Shown here: one piece after another, positions 50,993 through 59,226 of the stretch
How positions within the stretch are numbered: the stretch's first letter is position 1
How the letters are laid out: every line of letters starts with the position of its first letter
NCBI GenBank assembly: GCA_910578665.1
Contig: CAJTQU010000009.1
Span: forward strand, 3,122 to 67,121
Reading direction: 5' to 3'
DNA length: 64,000 bases
Origin: an uncultured Muribaculaceae bacterium
Lineage (GTDB): Bacteria > Bacteroidota > Bacteroidia > Bacteroidales > Muribaculaceae
The notes under the pieces: generated by a model
Database searches by the model: none
What the model saw: the letters and a program-made list of their open reading frames with translations, nothing else
Told to the model about the DNA's origin: nothing
Made by a program: the position numbers and the translations under genes

Positions 50993-52201
50993 ATGGCAGA
51001 AAAAAGAGATTATTACGAAGTGCTAGGGGTGAGCAAAAGCGCTACCCCTGACGAGCTGAAAAAGGCCTACCGCAAGATGGCCATAAAATACCATCCGGAC
51101 AAAAATCCAGGTGACAAGGAGGCCGAAGAAAAATTCAAGGAGGCAGCCGAGGCTTACGATGTGCTCAGTGATCCTAAGAAACGCCAGCAATACGACCAGT
51201 TCGGCCACTCAATGGGCCAGCAGGGTTTCGGAGGTGCCGGCGGTTTCGGGGGATTCGGCGGTTTCGGAGGGGGAGGATTCTCGATGGAGGACATATTCTC
51301 TCATTTCGGAGACATATTCGGCGATGCTTTCTCTGGGGCAGGGACCTACGGAGGACGCGGAGGGCGCCAGCGTAAGGCTGTGAACAAAGGTGCAGACCTG
51401 CGTATAAAGGTTAAAGTGACGCTCAAAGACATTGTCAACGGTGTAGATAAGAAACTCAAGCTCCCCCGCTGGGTTGCCTGCGGTACATGCAACGGCACCG
51501 GAGCAAAAGACGGAACCTCTTTCCATACATGCGACACATGCCACGGAAGCGGATATGTAAGCCGTGTACAACAGACTTTCATGGGCGCCATGCAGAGCCA
51601 GAGTGTATGTCCGCAGTGTAACGGCGAGGGCAAAGTGATAGACCACGCATGCCCTGACTGCCACGGCGAAGGCATAGTCAAGAAAGACGAAATAGTGGAA
51701 TTCCACATACCTGCAGGAGTGGAAGACGGCATGACCCTAACTATGAGGGGCCAGGGCAACGCGGCACGCCACGGCGGAGTGAACGGCGACCTGCTCATCG
51801 TAATCGAAGAGGAGAAAGACCCTAATCTCATTCGTGACGAAAACGACCTGATATATAACCTTATGCTGGATTTCCCCACAGCTGTTCTGGGAGGCTCAGT
51901 AGACGTCCCTCTGGTAGACGGCAAGGCAAGGCTCAAAATACCGGCAGGCACGCAGCCTGGCAAAGTGCTGCGCCTACGCGGTAAAGGACTGCCCCAGTAC
52001 GGTACCAGCAATCGCGGTGACGAACTTGTAAATGTCATGGTTTATGTTCCCGAAAATCTCACAGACGATGAACGAAAGGCTATAGAAAGTCTGCAAGGTA
52101 AGCCGAACGTAACTCCAGACCAGGGAACAGCCCACCGTATTTTTTCACGCCTCCGGCATATTTTCCACCGCGAGAGCCAGGGAGACACGCAAGGGAACTA
52201 A
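50993..52201 (+). CDS. dnaJ: molecular chaperone DnaJ (type I)
   Basis: 402 residues. The J domain (about 1-75) carries the HPD tripeptide in IKYHPDKNPGD. A Gly/Phe-rich linker (about 80-120) is followed by four zinc-finger repeats, CGTCNGTG, CDTCHGSG, CPQCNGEG and CPDCHGEG (about 165-230), and by the two substrate-binding beta domains. The C-terminus has an extra 40-residue tail (QGTAHRIFSRLRHIFHRES) beyond the usual end. Works with GrpE and DnaK in folding; the pair is cotranscribed. Confidence 0.98.
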   Translation: MAEKRDYYEVLGVSKSATPDELKKAYRKMAIKYHPDKNPGDKEAEEKFKEAAEAYDVLSDPKKRQQYDQFGHSMGQQGFGGAGGFGGFGGFGGGGFSMEDIFSHFGDIFGDAFSGAGTYGGRGGRQRKAVNKGADLRIKVKVTLKDIVNGVDKKLKLPRWVACGTCNGTGAKDGTSFHTCDTCHGSGYVSRVQQTFMGAMQSQSVCPQCNGEGKVIDHACPDCHGEGIVKKDEIVEFHIPAGVEDGMTLTMRGQGNAARHGGVNGDLLIVIEEEKDPNLIRDENDLIYNLMLDFPTAVLGGSVDVPLVDGKARLKIPAGTQPGKVLRLRGKGLPQYGTSNRGDELVNVMVYVPENLTDDERKAIESLQGKPNVTPDQGTAHRIFSRLRHIFHRESQGDTQGN

Positions 52202-52247
52202 CCATTAACCTGCAATAATGCCTATGCATGAGGCATGAAATCAAATA

Positions 52248-52283
52248 CAGGGGCATAAGGCCGTATCTGGCTTTATGCCCCTG
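52248..52283. terminator. bidirectional terminator between dnaJ and the GNAT gene
   Basis: Bases 52248-52262 pair with 52269-52283 (15 bp with one G-U, six-base loop). The right arm contains the last codons and stop of the minus-strand GNAT gene, so the terminator is partly protein-coding. T-runs are weak on both sides. A smaller hairpin, TGCCT...AGGCA, lies just upstream at about 52219-52235. Confidence 0.75.
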
Positions 52284-52737
52284 CATTGTTTACAGGCTCT
52301 TTCCTCATATAAACCATATCAGTAAGCAGCACACCCCCGTCAACGACCGGATGGTCATAATTATCTGTAAAAAAACCGGGAATGCGGTGTGAATACGTAT
52401 AACCGCATGCTCTATAAAAATCAATGGTCACAGGTGTCTCGCCAGTCCCTAACTGTACAGCGCATTCTCTATAGCGCGCTTCAATATACGACAGCATAGC
52501 CCGGCCATATCCCCGACGCCGGCAAGCAGGATCTACTGCAATATTCTTAATTTCAACAAGACCGCTCCCCTCCCGTGTCACCACACAGACGGCCACTGCT
52601 TTGCATCCCACTCTTCCGATAAACATTTCACCGGTGTCAATATACCTGTTCACCATCTCTTCCTGCTCGTCTCCTAACAGAAGCAAATCCATATATCTTC
52701 GCCTATTATCATAAACCGGCTTAATTCTCATTGCCAT
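52273..52737 (-). CDS. GNAT-family N-acetyltransferase
   Basis: 154 residues. The acetyl-CoA-binding motif A is IAVDPACRRRGYGRAML, with the R-x-x-G-x-G pyrophosphate loop, preceded by a strand GLVEIKNIAV. The later FYRACGYTYSHRIPGFFTDNY fits motif B. Small stand-alone GNATs of this type acetylate amino groups of metabolites, drugs or protein N-termini; the substrate cannot be read from the sequence. Single gene, isolated from the aspS operon by a hairpin at 52765-52797. Confidence 0.9.
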   Translation of the reverse strand: MAMRIKPVYDNRRRYMDLLLLGDEQEEMVNRYIDTGEMFIGRVGCKAVAVCVVTREGSGLVEIKNIAVDPACRRRGYGRAMLSYIEARYRECAVQLGTGETPVTIDFYRACGYTYSHRIPGFFTDNYDHPVVDGGVLLTDMVYMRKEPVNNAGA

Positions 52738-52764
52738 TCCAATATAAAACCTATTATAACCAAA

Positions 52765-52797
52765 CCGGGCCGAACTCGTAAACAGAGCCCGGCCCGG
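52765..52797 (-). terminator. terminator of the aspS-nif3-zinc ribbon operon
   Basis: CCGGGCCG at 52765-52772 pairs with CGGCCCGG at 52790-52797 (8 GC pairs, 17-base loop). On the minus strand it is followed by TTTGGTT. Located about 40 bases beyond the zinc-ribbon stop codon. Confidence 0.65.
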
Positions 52798-52838
52798 CGA
52801 TAAAATCCGCCGTCCAACCTACAGCACGGCGCTATTAA

Positions 52839-53648
52839 TTAACCTCTGGAAGCACCTCGCTTCTTCGGCGTGGGTTCCGGCACAATCGGTTCTTCAATAC
52901 CGGCCAGTACTCCGTCAATAATGATACGGCCGCAATATTCGCACACAATCACTTTCTTGTGCATCTTGATCTCCAACTGGCGCTGAGGCGGTATACGGTT
53001 GAAGCAACCGCCGCACGCATTGCGCTGCACTGTGACTATACCGAGACCGTTACGCGCGTTTTTACGTATACGCTTAAACGCAGCCAGAGTATATGCGTCA
53101 ATCAGCGGCTCAAGAGCCTGGGCCTGGACACGCAGGTTTTCCTCTTCTGCCTTAGTCTCGCTAACTATGTCTTCAAGCTCCGCGCGCTTCTCGGCAAGAA
53201 TGTGCTGGCCGTCGGCCAATTCTTCTTCAGCCTTGGCTATATCCTGGTTACGTGCCTCCTGCGCTGCTGTATACTCACGTATATTTTTTTCGGCAAGCTC
53301 AATCTCAAGCCCTTCGAATTCTATCTCTTTCGTAAGGAAATCAAATTCACGGTTGTTACGCACATTGTCCTGCTGCTCGCGATAACGCTCGATCTTAGCC
53401 TGACGATCCTGTATCTCGCCTGTTTTTTGCTGAATCTGTTTCTTCAGCGAAGTAATTTCATCACGATACTTCTGAATTCGTGTCTGGTAGCGCACGATAT
53501 CGTCCTCAAGGTCCTTAACCTCGTTGGGAAGTTCGCCACGCAGTGTCTTGATACGGTCTATCTCGGAAAAGATAGTCTGAAGTTCATAAAGTGACTTCAG
53601 GCGTTCCTCTACACTACGTTCTTTTTCTGATTTCTTGTCAGTGGCCAT
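52839..53648 (-). CDS. coiled-coil protein with C-terminal C4 zinc ribbon (DUF164)
   Basis: 269 residues. Residues about 10-190 form a long, charged, Glu/Lys/Arg/Gln-rich coiled coil. The C-terminal zinc ribbon has CGGCFNRIPP followed by CEYCGRII, four cysteines that should bind zinc. Family PF02591 is widespread in bacteria and its function is not established; links to nucleic-acid or peptidoglycan processes have been proposed. It is third in the operon after aspS and the Nif3-like gene, 33 bases after the latter, a pairing seen in other Bacteroidetes. Confidence 0.9.
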   Translation of the reverse strand: MATDKKSEKERSVEERLKSLYELQTIFSEIDRIKTLRGELPNEVKDLEDDIVRYQTRIQKYRDEITSLKKQIQQKTGEIQDRQAKIERYREQQDNVRNNREFDFLTKEIEFEGLEIELAEKNIREYTAAQEARNQDIAKAEEELADGQHILAEKRAELEDIVSETKAEEENLRVQAQALEPLIDAYTLAAFKRIRKNARNGLGIVTVQRNACGGCFNRIPPQRQLEIKMHKKVIVCEYCGRIIIDGVLAGIEEPIVPEPTPKKRGASRG

Positions 53649-53681
53649 ATTTATTATTTTCTATTTTCTTAATATATAGTA

Positions 53682-54467
53682 TTACAAACAATTGACAGGA
53701 TTGCCTTCAACTTCCGACACATACAGTTGCAGATCCGAGAAACGGTCTGACAACAGCCGCATAAATATCTGGCGCGTGCAGAGCTCGCTCTCAAAATGCC
53801 CTATGTCCGCTATCAATATCATCGGAGAATATGTGGTAAAGTCATGATATTTCACATCACCAGTAACCATCACGTCCGCACCGGCTCTGACAGCCTCTCT
53901 TATCAAAGATGCCCCGGCTCCGCCGCAGACAGCCACACGCTTCACTGTGAGAGACGGGAAGTTATCGGAATATCGCAGGCATTTCACATGGAAAATGTCT
54001 TTCACCTTACGCAAAAACTCAAGCGTGGGTACCTGCTCTATCTGACCTACTATGCCAAGCCCCACGCCCGGATCGGCATGGTCTTTCTGCAACACCTCTA
54101 TATCACGCAAACCAAGCATACGGGCTATCTCCCAGCTCACCCCTTCGCGAGCACGATCCAAATTGGTGTGCGCCGAATAAATAGCTATATTATGCCTGAC
54201 CGCATCAATCACAATACGTCCGCATTCGGTAGAGGTTGTCACACTCTTTATGCCGCCAAAAAGCAATGGGTGGTGGCTTATTATGAGGTTGCAGCCTCTC
54301 TCTATGGCTTCCGCCACAATATCAGTAGTGACATCCAGACATAGTAAGACTGCGGTAACAGATGCCTGCGGATCTCCCACCTGCAGACCGGCGTTATCAT
54401 ACGGCTCCTGCAGCTGCACCGGGGCAAAGCTCTCAATAATACTGATTATGTCGGCTATTTTTGCCAT
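53682..54467 (-). CDS. Nif3-like dinuclear metal-centre protein
   Basis: 261 residues of the Nif3/YbgI family, which form ring-shaped hexamers with a two-metal site in each subunit. Metal ligands are visible: His65 and His66 in IISHHPLLFGG, an Asp in AHTNLDRAREG and a His-x-x-Glu in IADIGHFESE near the C-terminus. At 261 residues it is the short form (like E. coli YbgI) without the PII-like insert found in many Gram-positive and some Bacteroidetes members. The reaction is unsettled (annotated as GTP cyclohydrolase 1 type 2 in places). It starts 2 bases after the aspS stop. Confidence 0.93.
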   Translation of the reverse strand: MAKIADIISIIESFAPVQLQEPYDNAGLQVGDPQASVTAVLLCLDVTTDIVAEAIERGCNLIISHHPLLFGGIKSVTTSTECGRIVIDAVRHNIAIYSAHTNLDRAREGVSWEIARMLGLRDIEVLQKDHADPGVGLGIVGQIEQVPTLEFLRKVKDIFHVKCLRYSDNFPSLTVKRVAVCGGAGASLIREAVRAGADVMVTGDVKYHDFTTYSPMILIADIGHFESELCTRQIFMRLLSDRFSDLQLYVSEVEGNPVNCL

Positions 54468-54469
54468 AA

Positions 54470-56227
54470 CTACTTCGCGTCGGGGCGGATTTCAAGGTTC
54501 AGTTCCTCAAGTTGAGCCGGATCAATCGGAGACGGAGACTCGTTCATCACATCTCGGCCTGAATTATTCTTGGGGAATGCTATAGTGTCACGAATTGAGT
54601 CCAGTTCGGCAAGCATCGACACAAACCGGTCAAAACCAAGCGCGAGACCGCCATGAGGAGGAGCGCCGTATTTAAATGCATCCATGAGGAAACCGAACTG
54701 TTCATGGGCTTTTTCGGGAGTAAAGCCCAGCAATTCAAACATAGTGTCCTGCAATTCGCTGTCATGTATACGTATGGATCCGCCTCCAAGTTCTGTGCCG
54801 TTAACGACAATATCATATGCTGTAGCCCTGACTTTGCCCGTATCAGTGCGCAACAACGGTATATCATCAGGATTGGGAGCGGTAAACGGATGGTGCATGG
54901 CATAATAACGCTGTGTCTCATCATCCCATTCAAACAGAGGGAAGTCTACTACCCACAGTGGGGCAAAGACATTCTTAGGACGCAGGCCGAGACGTCCTCC
55001 CATCTCAAGGCGGAGCTCGCACAACTGCTTACGTGTCTTCATCGCGGCACCGCTCATGACAAGTAGCAGGTCTCCATTACTTGCCCCCATGCGTTCAGCC
55101 CAGACACGGATCTGCTCGTCTGTAAAGAATTTGCCCACGCTGCTCTTAACGGAGCCGTCTTCGGCTATCTTTACCCAAACCAGGCCTTTGGCCCCTATCT
55201 GCGGCCGCTTGACAAATTCTGTCAGTTCATCGGTCTGCTTGCGCGTATAACCGGCACAACCGGGCACACATATGCCAACTGTAAGTTCGGCATCATCCAT
55301 GACGGCAAAACCAGATCCCTTTACCAGGTCGGTCAGCTCTACAAACGGCATGCCGAAACGAATATCGGGTTTGTCAGAACCATAAAGGCGCATAGCGTCA
55401 TGCCATGTCATACGGGGGAAAGGCTCTGTAAAATCAATATTCTTGACATACTTGAATATATGTTTGACAAGACCTTCAAACATGTTTATCACATCTTCCT
55501 GCTCAACAAAGCTCATTTCGCAGTCCACCTGGGTAAACTCCGGCTGCCGGTCGGCACGAAGGTCCTCGTCGCGGAAACATTTAGCAAGCTGGAAATAACG
55601 GTCGAAGCCGCTCACCATCAGCAACTGCTTGAACAACTGCGGACTCTGAGGCAAGGCATAGAATTCGCCGGGATTCATGCGAGAAGGAACCACAAAGTCA
55701 CGAGCGCCCTCAGGGGTGGATTTAACCAGAATGGGTGTTTCAATCTCCAGGAAACCCTCGGAATCAAGATAACGGCGTATCTCGAATGCCATGCGGTGAC
55801 GCAGCTCAAGACATGATCGCACTCCCGGACGACGAAGGTCCAGATAGCGATACTTCATACGCAGGTCATCGCCGCCGTCAGTGTTGTCTTCAATTGTAAA
55901 TGGAGGCACATCACTACGGTTAAGCACCTTGAGCGAGTCTGCTATTATCTCTATATCTCCTGTAGGAATATTATTGTTCTTTGAAGTACGCTCTTCAACA
56001 GTTCCTGTGATCTGAACCACATACTCGCGGCCAAGCTTATTGGCTTTCTCACATAATGCCGCATCAGTATCATTATTGAACACTACCTGGGTGATGCCAT
56101 AACGGTCGCGCACGTCTACGAATGTCATTCCGCCCATTTTGCGGGCGCGCTGCACCCACCCGGCAATAGTCACTCGCGTGCCGCTGTCGGAGAGTCGCAA
56201 TTCTCCGCATGTCTTGTCTCTATACAT
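54470..56227 (-). CDS. aspS: aspartate-tRNA ligase
   Basis: 585-residue class II aminoacyl-tRNA synthetase. The N-terminal anticodon-binding OB domain includes TIAGWVQRARKMGGMTFVDVRD. Motif 2 is FRDEDLRADRQPEFTQ, the bacterial GAD insert lies in the middle, and motif 3 is GLALGFDRFVSML near the C-terminus. Whether it is discriminating (tRNA-Asp only) or non-discriminating cannot be decided by eye. First gene of a three-gene operon with a full-consensus promoter. Confidence 0.98.
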   Translation of the reverse strand: MYRDKTCGELRLSDSGTRVTIAGWVQRARKMGGMTFVDVRDRYGITQVVFNNDTDAALCEKANKLGREYVVQITGTVEERTSKNNNIPTGDIEIIADSLKVLNRSDVPPFTIEDNTDGGDDLRMKYRYLDLRRPGVRSCLELRHRMAFEIRRYLDSEGFLEIETPILVKSTPEGARDFVVPSRMNPGEFYALPQSPQLFKQLLMVSGFDRYFQLAKCFRDEDLRADRQPEFTQVDCEMSFVEQEDVINMFEGLVKHIFKYVKNIDFTEPFPRMTWHDAMRLYGSDKPDIRFGMPFVELTDLVKGSGFAVMDDAELTVGICVPGCAGYTRKQTDELTEFVKRPQIGAKGLVWVKIAEDGSVKSSVGKFFTDEQIRVWAERMGASNGDLLLVMSGAAMKTRKQLCELRLEMGGRLGLRPKNVFAPLWVVDFPLFEWDDETQRYYAMHHPFTAPNPDDIPLLRTDTGKVRATAYDIVVNGTELGGGSIRIHDSELQDTMFELLGFTPEKAHEQFGFLMDAFKYGAPPHGGLALGFDRFVSMLAELDSIRDTIAFPKNNSGRDVMNESPSPIDPAQLEELNLEIRPDAK

Positions 56228-56258
56228 GTATTCTCTGTAAAAACTATAACGTATACAT

Positions 56259-56292
56259 ACCGGCCCCGGAATAGCAGTATTCGGGTGCCGGT
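56259..56292 (-). promoter_or_regulatory. hairpin in the aspS 5' leader
   Basis: Bases 56259-56273 face 56278-56292 over 15 positions with two mismatches, loop four bases (GCAG). It lies between the promoter and the aspS start, about 30 bases before the start codon. It could control translation, but no known leader (T-box or other) is recognisable. Confidence 0.45.
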
Positions 56293-56307
56293 GGGGTCAT
56301 AAAACGT

Positions 56308-56340
56308 GCAAAGATACAAACAATCTGTCTAATATGCAAA
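56308..56340 (-). promoter_or_regulatory. promoter of the aspS operon
   Basis: On the minus strand TTTG (56340-56337), 20 bases, then TATCTTTGC (56316-56308). Full consensus match; leader about 75 bases. Confidence 0.75.
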
Positions 56341-56530
56341 TCAAACTTTCATTATCATACAGACCTGATAGAAGTTATGTATATAGCTCAGGTATTTCAC
56401 TCGCTTGCTGTCGAATATGATTGCTCATAAGCATCATGTGGTAATCAAAATTTAGTTTGATTCTTTTTCGTGCTTTTGCTGATAAAGAGATGATAGATAG
56501 CCTCACATTGAGAAAAATCACTAACTTTGT
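56341..56530 (+). promoter_or_regulatory. AT-rich spacer with small hairpins and a -7 box for the transglutaminase gene
   Basis: TAACTTTGT at 56522-56530 fits TAnnTTTG and lies 68 bases before the ATG at 56599; no good -33 TTTG. Upstream, AATCAAA (56443-56449) pairs with TTTGATT (56456-56462) and is followed by CTTTTT. A second imperfect hairpin lies at about 56417-56437. These may be the remains of a terminator. No gene is seen in the spacer. Confidence 0.45.
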
Positions 56531-56598
56531 AATTGGATTGACAGCGGTAAGTATGCTATATTAAAAAACAAAAAAGTTATGCAGTTGTGAGAATTACT

Positions 56599-58173
56599 AT
56601 GATACGGAAATTCACCATCTTTATATTATTATTATTTTCTGCAAGCATTTTTTCTAATGCAGAAAGAATAATACTTCCATCACCTGACTATTTCAAGGCC
56701 CCCATACGTGACGGTCATAAGCTATTTCCCGACAGTCTTGTATATCCCGAAGATGCAGAAGCGATTCAAATTCCAGATATTGGAATGATTGGTCGCTTTG
56801 AAAATTACGAATTCACTAATTTGAAAAAAGTATCGTTCAGCAATATTGACTATATACCGGGAGGATTGTTCCGTAATAACAATACAATTGAGGAAATTGA
56901 ATTCAACGGAATGATAGGACATTTCGATTGCTCGTTGGTGTTAAACTGTCCAAACCTCCGCAAAATTGTATTTCACGGTCCAATCTCCAGTACAGGAGGT
57001 CCCGTGGTTGCCCATAATTGTCCGCGACTTGACAGTGTGATTTTTGAAGGTGCGGTGGTGAATTTTGGTTTAGGATTATTTCCGGAGCAATTATGCCCTA
57101 AATTAGATAATTACACCAATCATGGTGCATTTTTAAAAGTGTATAATGATAGCCTGACACCAAAAGCCACATTAGAGCAACTTCAAAATAACCCATCCCT
57201 TATTTCTGATTTAGAGAGGATTGCCGAATGGCAGGCAGATGTGCTAACTGCCAAAAACTCAGACTGGATGCGTGCATGGCAATATCAAAATGCCAAAATA
57301 CTGCTTCCTGTGCTTGAACATTTAAATAATGCAAAATCCATTGTTTTGAAACGAGCAATGGAATATGCATGGAATTTAGGCGACGAGGTAAAAACCAACC
57401 TTGATCTTTTGAAAGAATCTCCTGAATATAAAAGCGATACGATTCAGAAGACTAAATTTGTCTATGCGCAGCCCTCTGACTCTCTTCTGCGTCTGTCTCG
57501 TGAACGATTTAATCTCGACAGCATCGCTGGCAATGGCGATGATATAAGTCGTATAAAAAATTTACTTTATTGGGTTCATAACAATATCCCACATGACGGA
57601 AGCAACGGCCTGGCTCCCGGACCGAGAAATTTGAGAAATACATACGACTGCTCGAAACGTGACAGCTGTGGATATAATTGCAGAGCATTGGCTATATGCC
57701 TTACCGAGGCACTACTTGCAGAAGGTATTCCTGCCAGGTATTTAACATGTGAATCAAAGAAATGGGATTCTGATAATGATTGCCATGTGATATGTGTGGC
57801 ATGGAGCGAATCACTTGGTAAATGGATATGGGTCGATCCTACATTCGCGGCTTATGTCACGGATGAAAATGGATTGCTGCTCCATCCGGGAGAAGTTCGA
57901 TACCGATTGCAGCATGATATGCCACTGATACTTAATGACGATGCAAACTGGAATAATCGCTATCAGCAGGATAAGGAGCATTATCTTAACGAATATATGG
58001 CAAAAAATTTATATATAATGTCTGCAAACACACTGAATCAAGCCGAGCCTGAGGGTGAAACATCGCATTCTACCGGTAGAGATGCCGCCATTGTCCCAAT
58101 TGACAACAATTATACCAATGCACATATTATCACAACTGATTATGAGTGGTTTTGGCAGGCGCCTTGTAAATAG
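56599..58173 (+). CDS. exported transglutaminase-like protein with LRR-like N-terminal region
   Basis: 524 residues from the ATG at 56599 (a GTG four codons upstream is possible). The signal peptide is KFTIFILLLFSASIFSNA. Residues about 50-180 contain short leucine/asparagine-rich repeats (LRKIVFHGPIS, LDSVIFEGAV) like BspA-type surface repeats. The core at about 350-430 has the transglutaminase triad: Cys361 in YNCRALAICL, His396 in DCHVICVAW and Asp413 in WVDPTF. Such domains act as peptidases or cross-linkers; the function here is open. The gene is clearly richer in A and T than its neighbours (AAT, ATT, AAA codons), which suggests later acquisition. Confidence 0.85.
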   Translation: MIRKFTIFILLLFSASIFSNAERIILPSPDYFKAPIRDGHKLFPDSLVYPEDAEAIQIPDIGMIGRFENYEFTNLKKVSFSNIDYIPGGLFRNNNTIEEIEFNGMIGHFDCSLVLNCPNLRKIVFHGPISSTGGPVVAHNCPRLDSVIFEGAVVNFGLGLFPEQLCPKLDNYTNHGAFLKVYNDSLTPKATLEQLQNNPSLISDLERIAEWQADVLTAKNSDWMRAWQYQNAKILLPVLEHLNNAKSIVLKRAMEYAWNLGDEVKTNLDLLKESPEYKSDTIQKTKFVYAQPSDSLLRLSRERFNLDSIAGNGDDISRIKNLLYWVHNNIPHDGSNGLAPGPRNLRNTYDCSKRDSCGYNCRALAICLTEALLAEGIPARYLTCESKKWDSDNDCHVICVAWSESLGKWIWVDPTFAAYVTDENGLLLHPGEVRYRLQHDMPLILNDDANWNNRYQQDKEHYLNEYMAKNLYIMSANTLNQAEPEGETSHSTGRDAAIVPIDNNYTNAHIITTDYEWFWQAPCK

Positions 58174-58181
58174 ATATAGTT

Positions 58182-58946
58182 TCAATTAAGTGAGAAATCG
58201 CGGTAAGCGGTTTCACAAGCGCCGTCAATGTAAGGCTCATCGTCATCATCTGCCGCAAGCGACGCCGAAAGTACAAGCGACCTCTGGGCATCAAAGAATA
58301 TTGAGAGCAACTCTGATAACAAAGTCTGGCGGTCTTCCACTGCGGCCGTATAATATAAATCAGCAAAAGCACACACCTCGATCACACCGTCATCAGGCGA
58401 GGCTCCGGCTACTAGCTTGACAAGTGCATAATTTGAGTTTATGCGATTCAGCAGGCGGCATAACAAATCCTGATAGGGCGCGCTAAGCGAGAACATGTGC
58501 GGATATACTATACGAATTATCTCTCCGTCAACATTCAATGCCCTGAAATAGCCTCCCTGAAACCGAAAACACAGGCTGTCTCCGTCCCATTCCGGCTGCA
58601 TGCCGGCCTCTCGCAAGTCGTCTGGCAAAACTTGGCGAGCAGTAAATTTATGCTCACTGTCACCTGTCTCATCTCTACCAGGCGTGGCACCTACACATTC
58701 CGCACCGTTGTCCGAATAATCGCTTTCGCCAGAATCACGCAGCACATTTCCATGACAAAGAGCAGAATATACTACCGTCAGACATAACAATAATATAAAC
58801 ATCGATAATATTACCGAGGTTCCTATGGCTACCCCTGAAGAGTACAAAAATCCGAAAAACAGTAACGAAATGCCAAAGCCGGCAAATGCCGTAATAACCG
58901 GCCGGACAACCGGCTGAGTATTATAGTAAAACATGGTGCGTGTCAT
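58182..58946 (-). CDS. hypothetical membrane protein with two N-terminal helices
   Basis: 254 residues, not recognised. Two membrane helices lie at about 14-36 (PVITAFAGFGISLLFFGFLY) and 41-62 (GTSVILSMFILLLCLTVVY). An acidic, low-complexity stretch (DSGESDYSDNGAE) is followed by a soluble domain of about 150 residues with GDSLCFRFQGGYFRALN and LLNRINSNYALVKLV, and an acidic end (AADDDDEPYIDGACE). The domain has an alternating strand-helix look such as chaperone-like (YbjN/CesT-type) folds show, a low-confidence guess. An internal ATG at 58934 is an alternative start. Convergent with the transglutaminase gene, 8 bases apart. Confidence 0.75.
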   Translation of the reverse strand: MTRTMFYYNTQPVVRPVITAFAGFGISLLFFGFLYSSGVAIGTSVILSMFILLLCLTVVYSALCHGNVLRDSGESDYSDNGAECVGATPGRDETGDSEHKFTARQVLPDDLREAGMQPEWDGDSLCFRFQGGYFRALNVDGEIIRIVYPHMFSLSAPYQDLLCRLLNRINSNYALVKLVAGASPDDGVIEVCAFADLYYTAAVEDRQTLLSELLSIFFDAQRSLVLSASLAADDDDEPYIDGACETAYRDFSLN

Positions 58947-59173
58947 GGCTCTAAGTTTTAATGGTTGATGAAAGTGATAACGGCTATCATTTGTGATAAA
59001 TCACCATACCGTTTATAATATTAACAATCAGTATCTTTATTTTGATTAACACAAACCATGGCATAACCGTCCTGCCATCACCAGACGCATATAATCAACT
59101 GAGAATCATATAAATCAGCAATCGGACATTGTAAAAATCACATACCAAGCTTTTATATCTGCCAAAAAAGTGT

Positions 59174-59182
59174 TAAATTCGC
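59174..59182 (+). promoter_or_regulatory. possible -7 box for the OPT transporter
   Basis: TAAATTCGC, one mismatch from TAAATTTGC, 44 bases before the start codon. Confidence 0.4.
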
Positions 59183-59226
59183 AACCTATAAACTATGCAC
59201 ATATCTAAATCTAACATCATAAATTC

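Noticed and set aside
56228..56307. T-box or other known riboswitch in the aspS leader
   Set aside because: The leader is about 75 bases with a single imperfect hairpin, too short for a T-box, and no antiterminator-terminator pair is visible.
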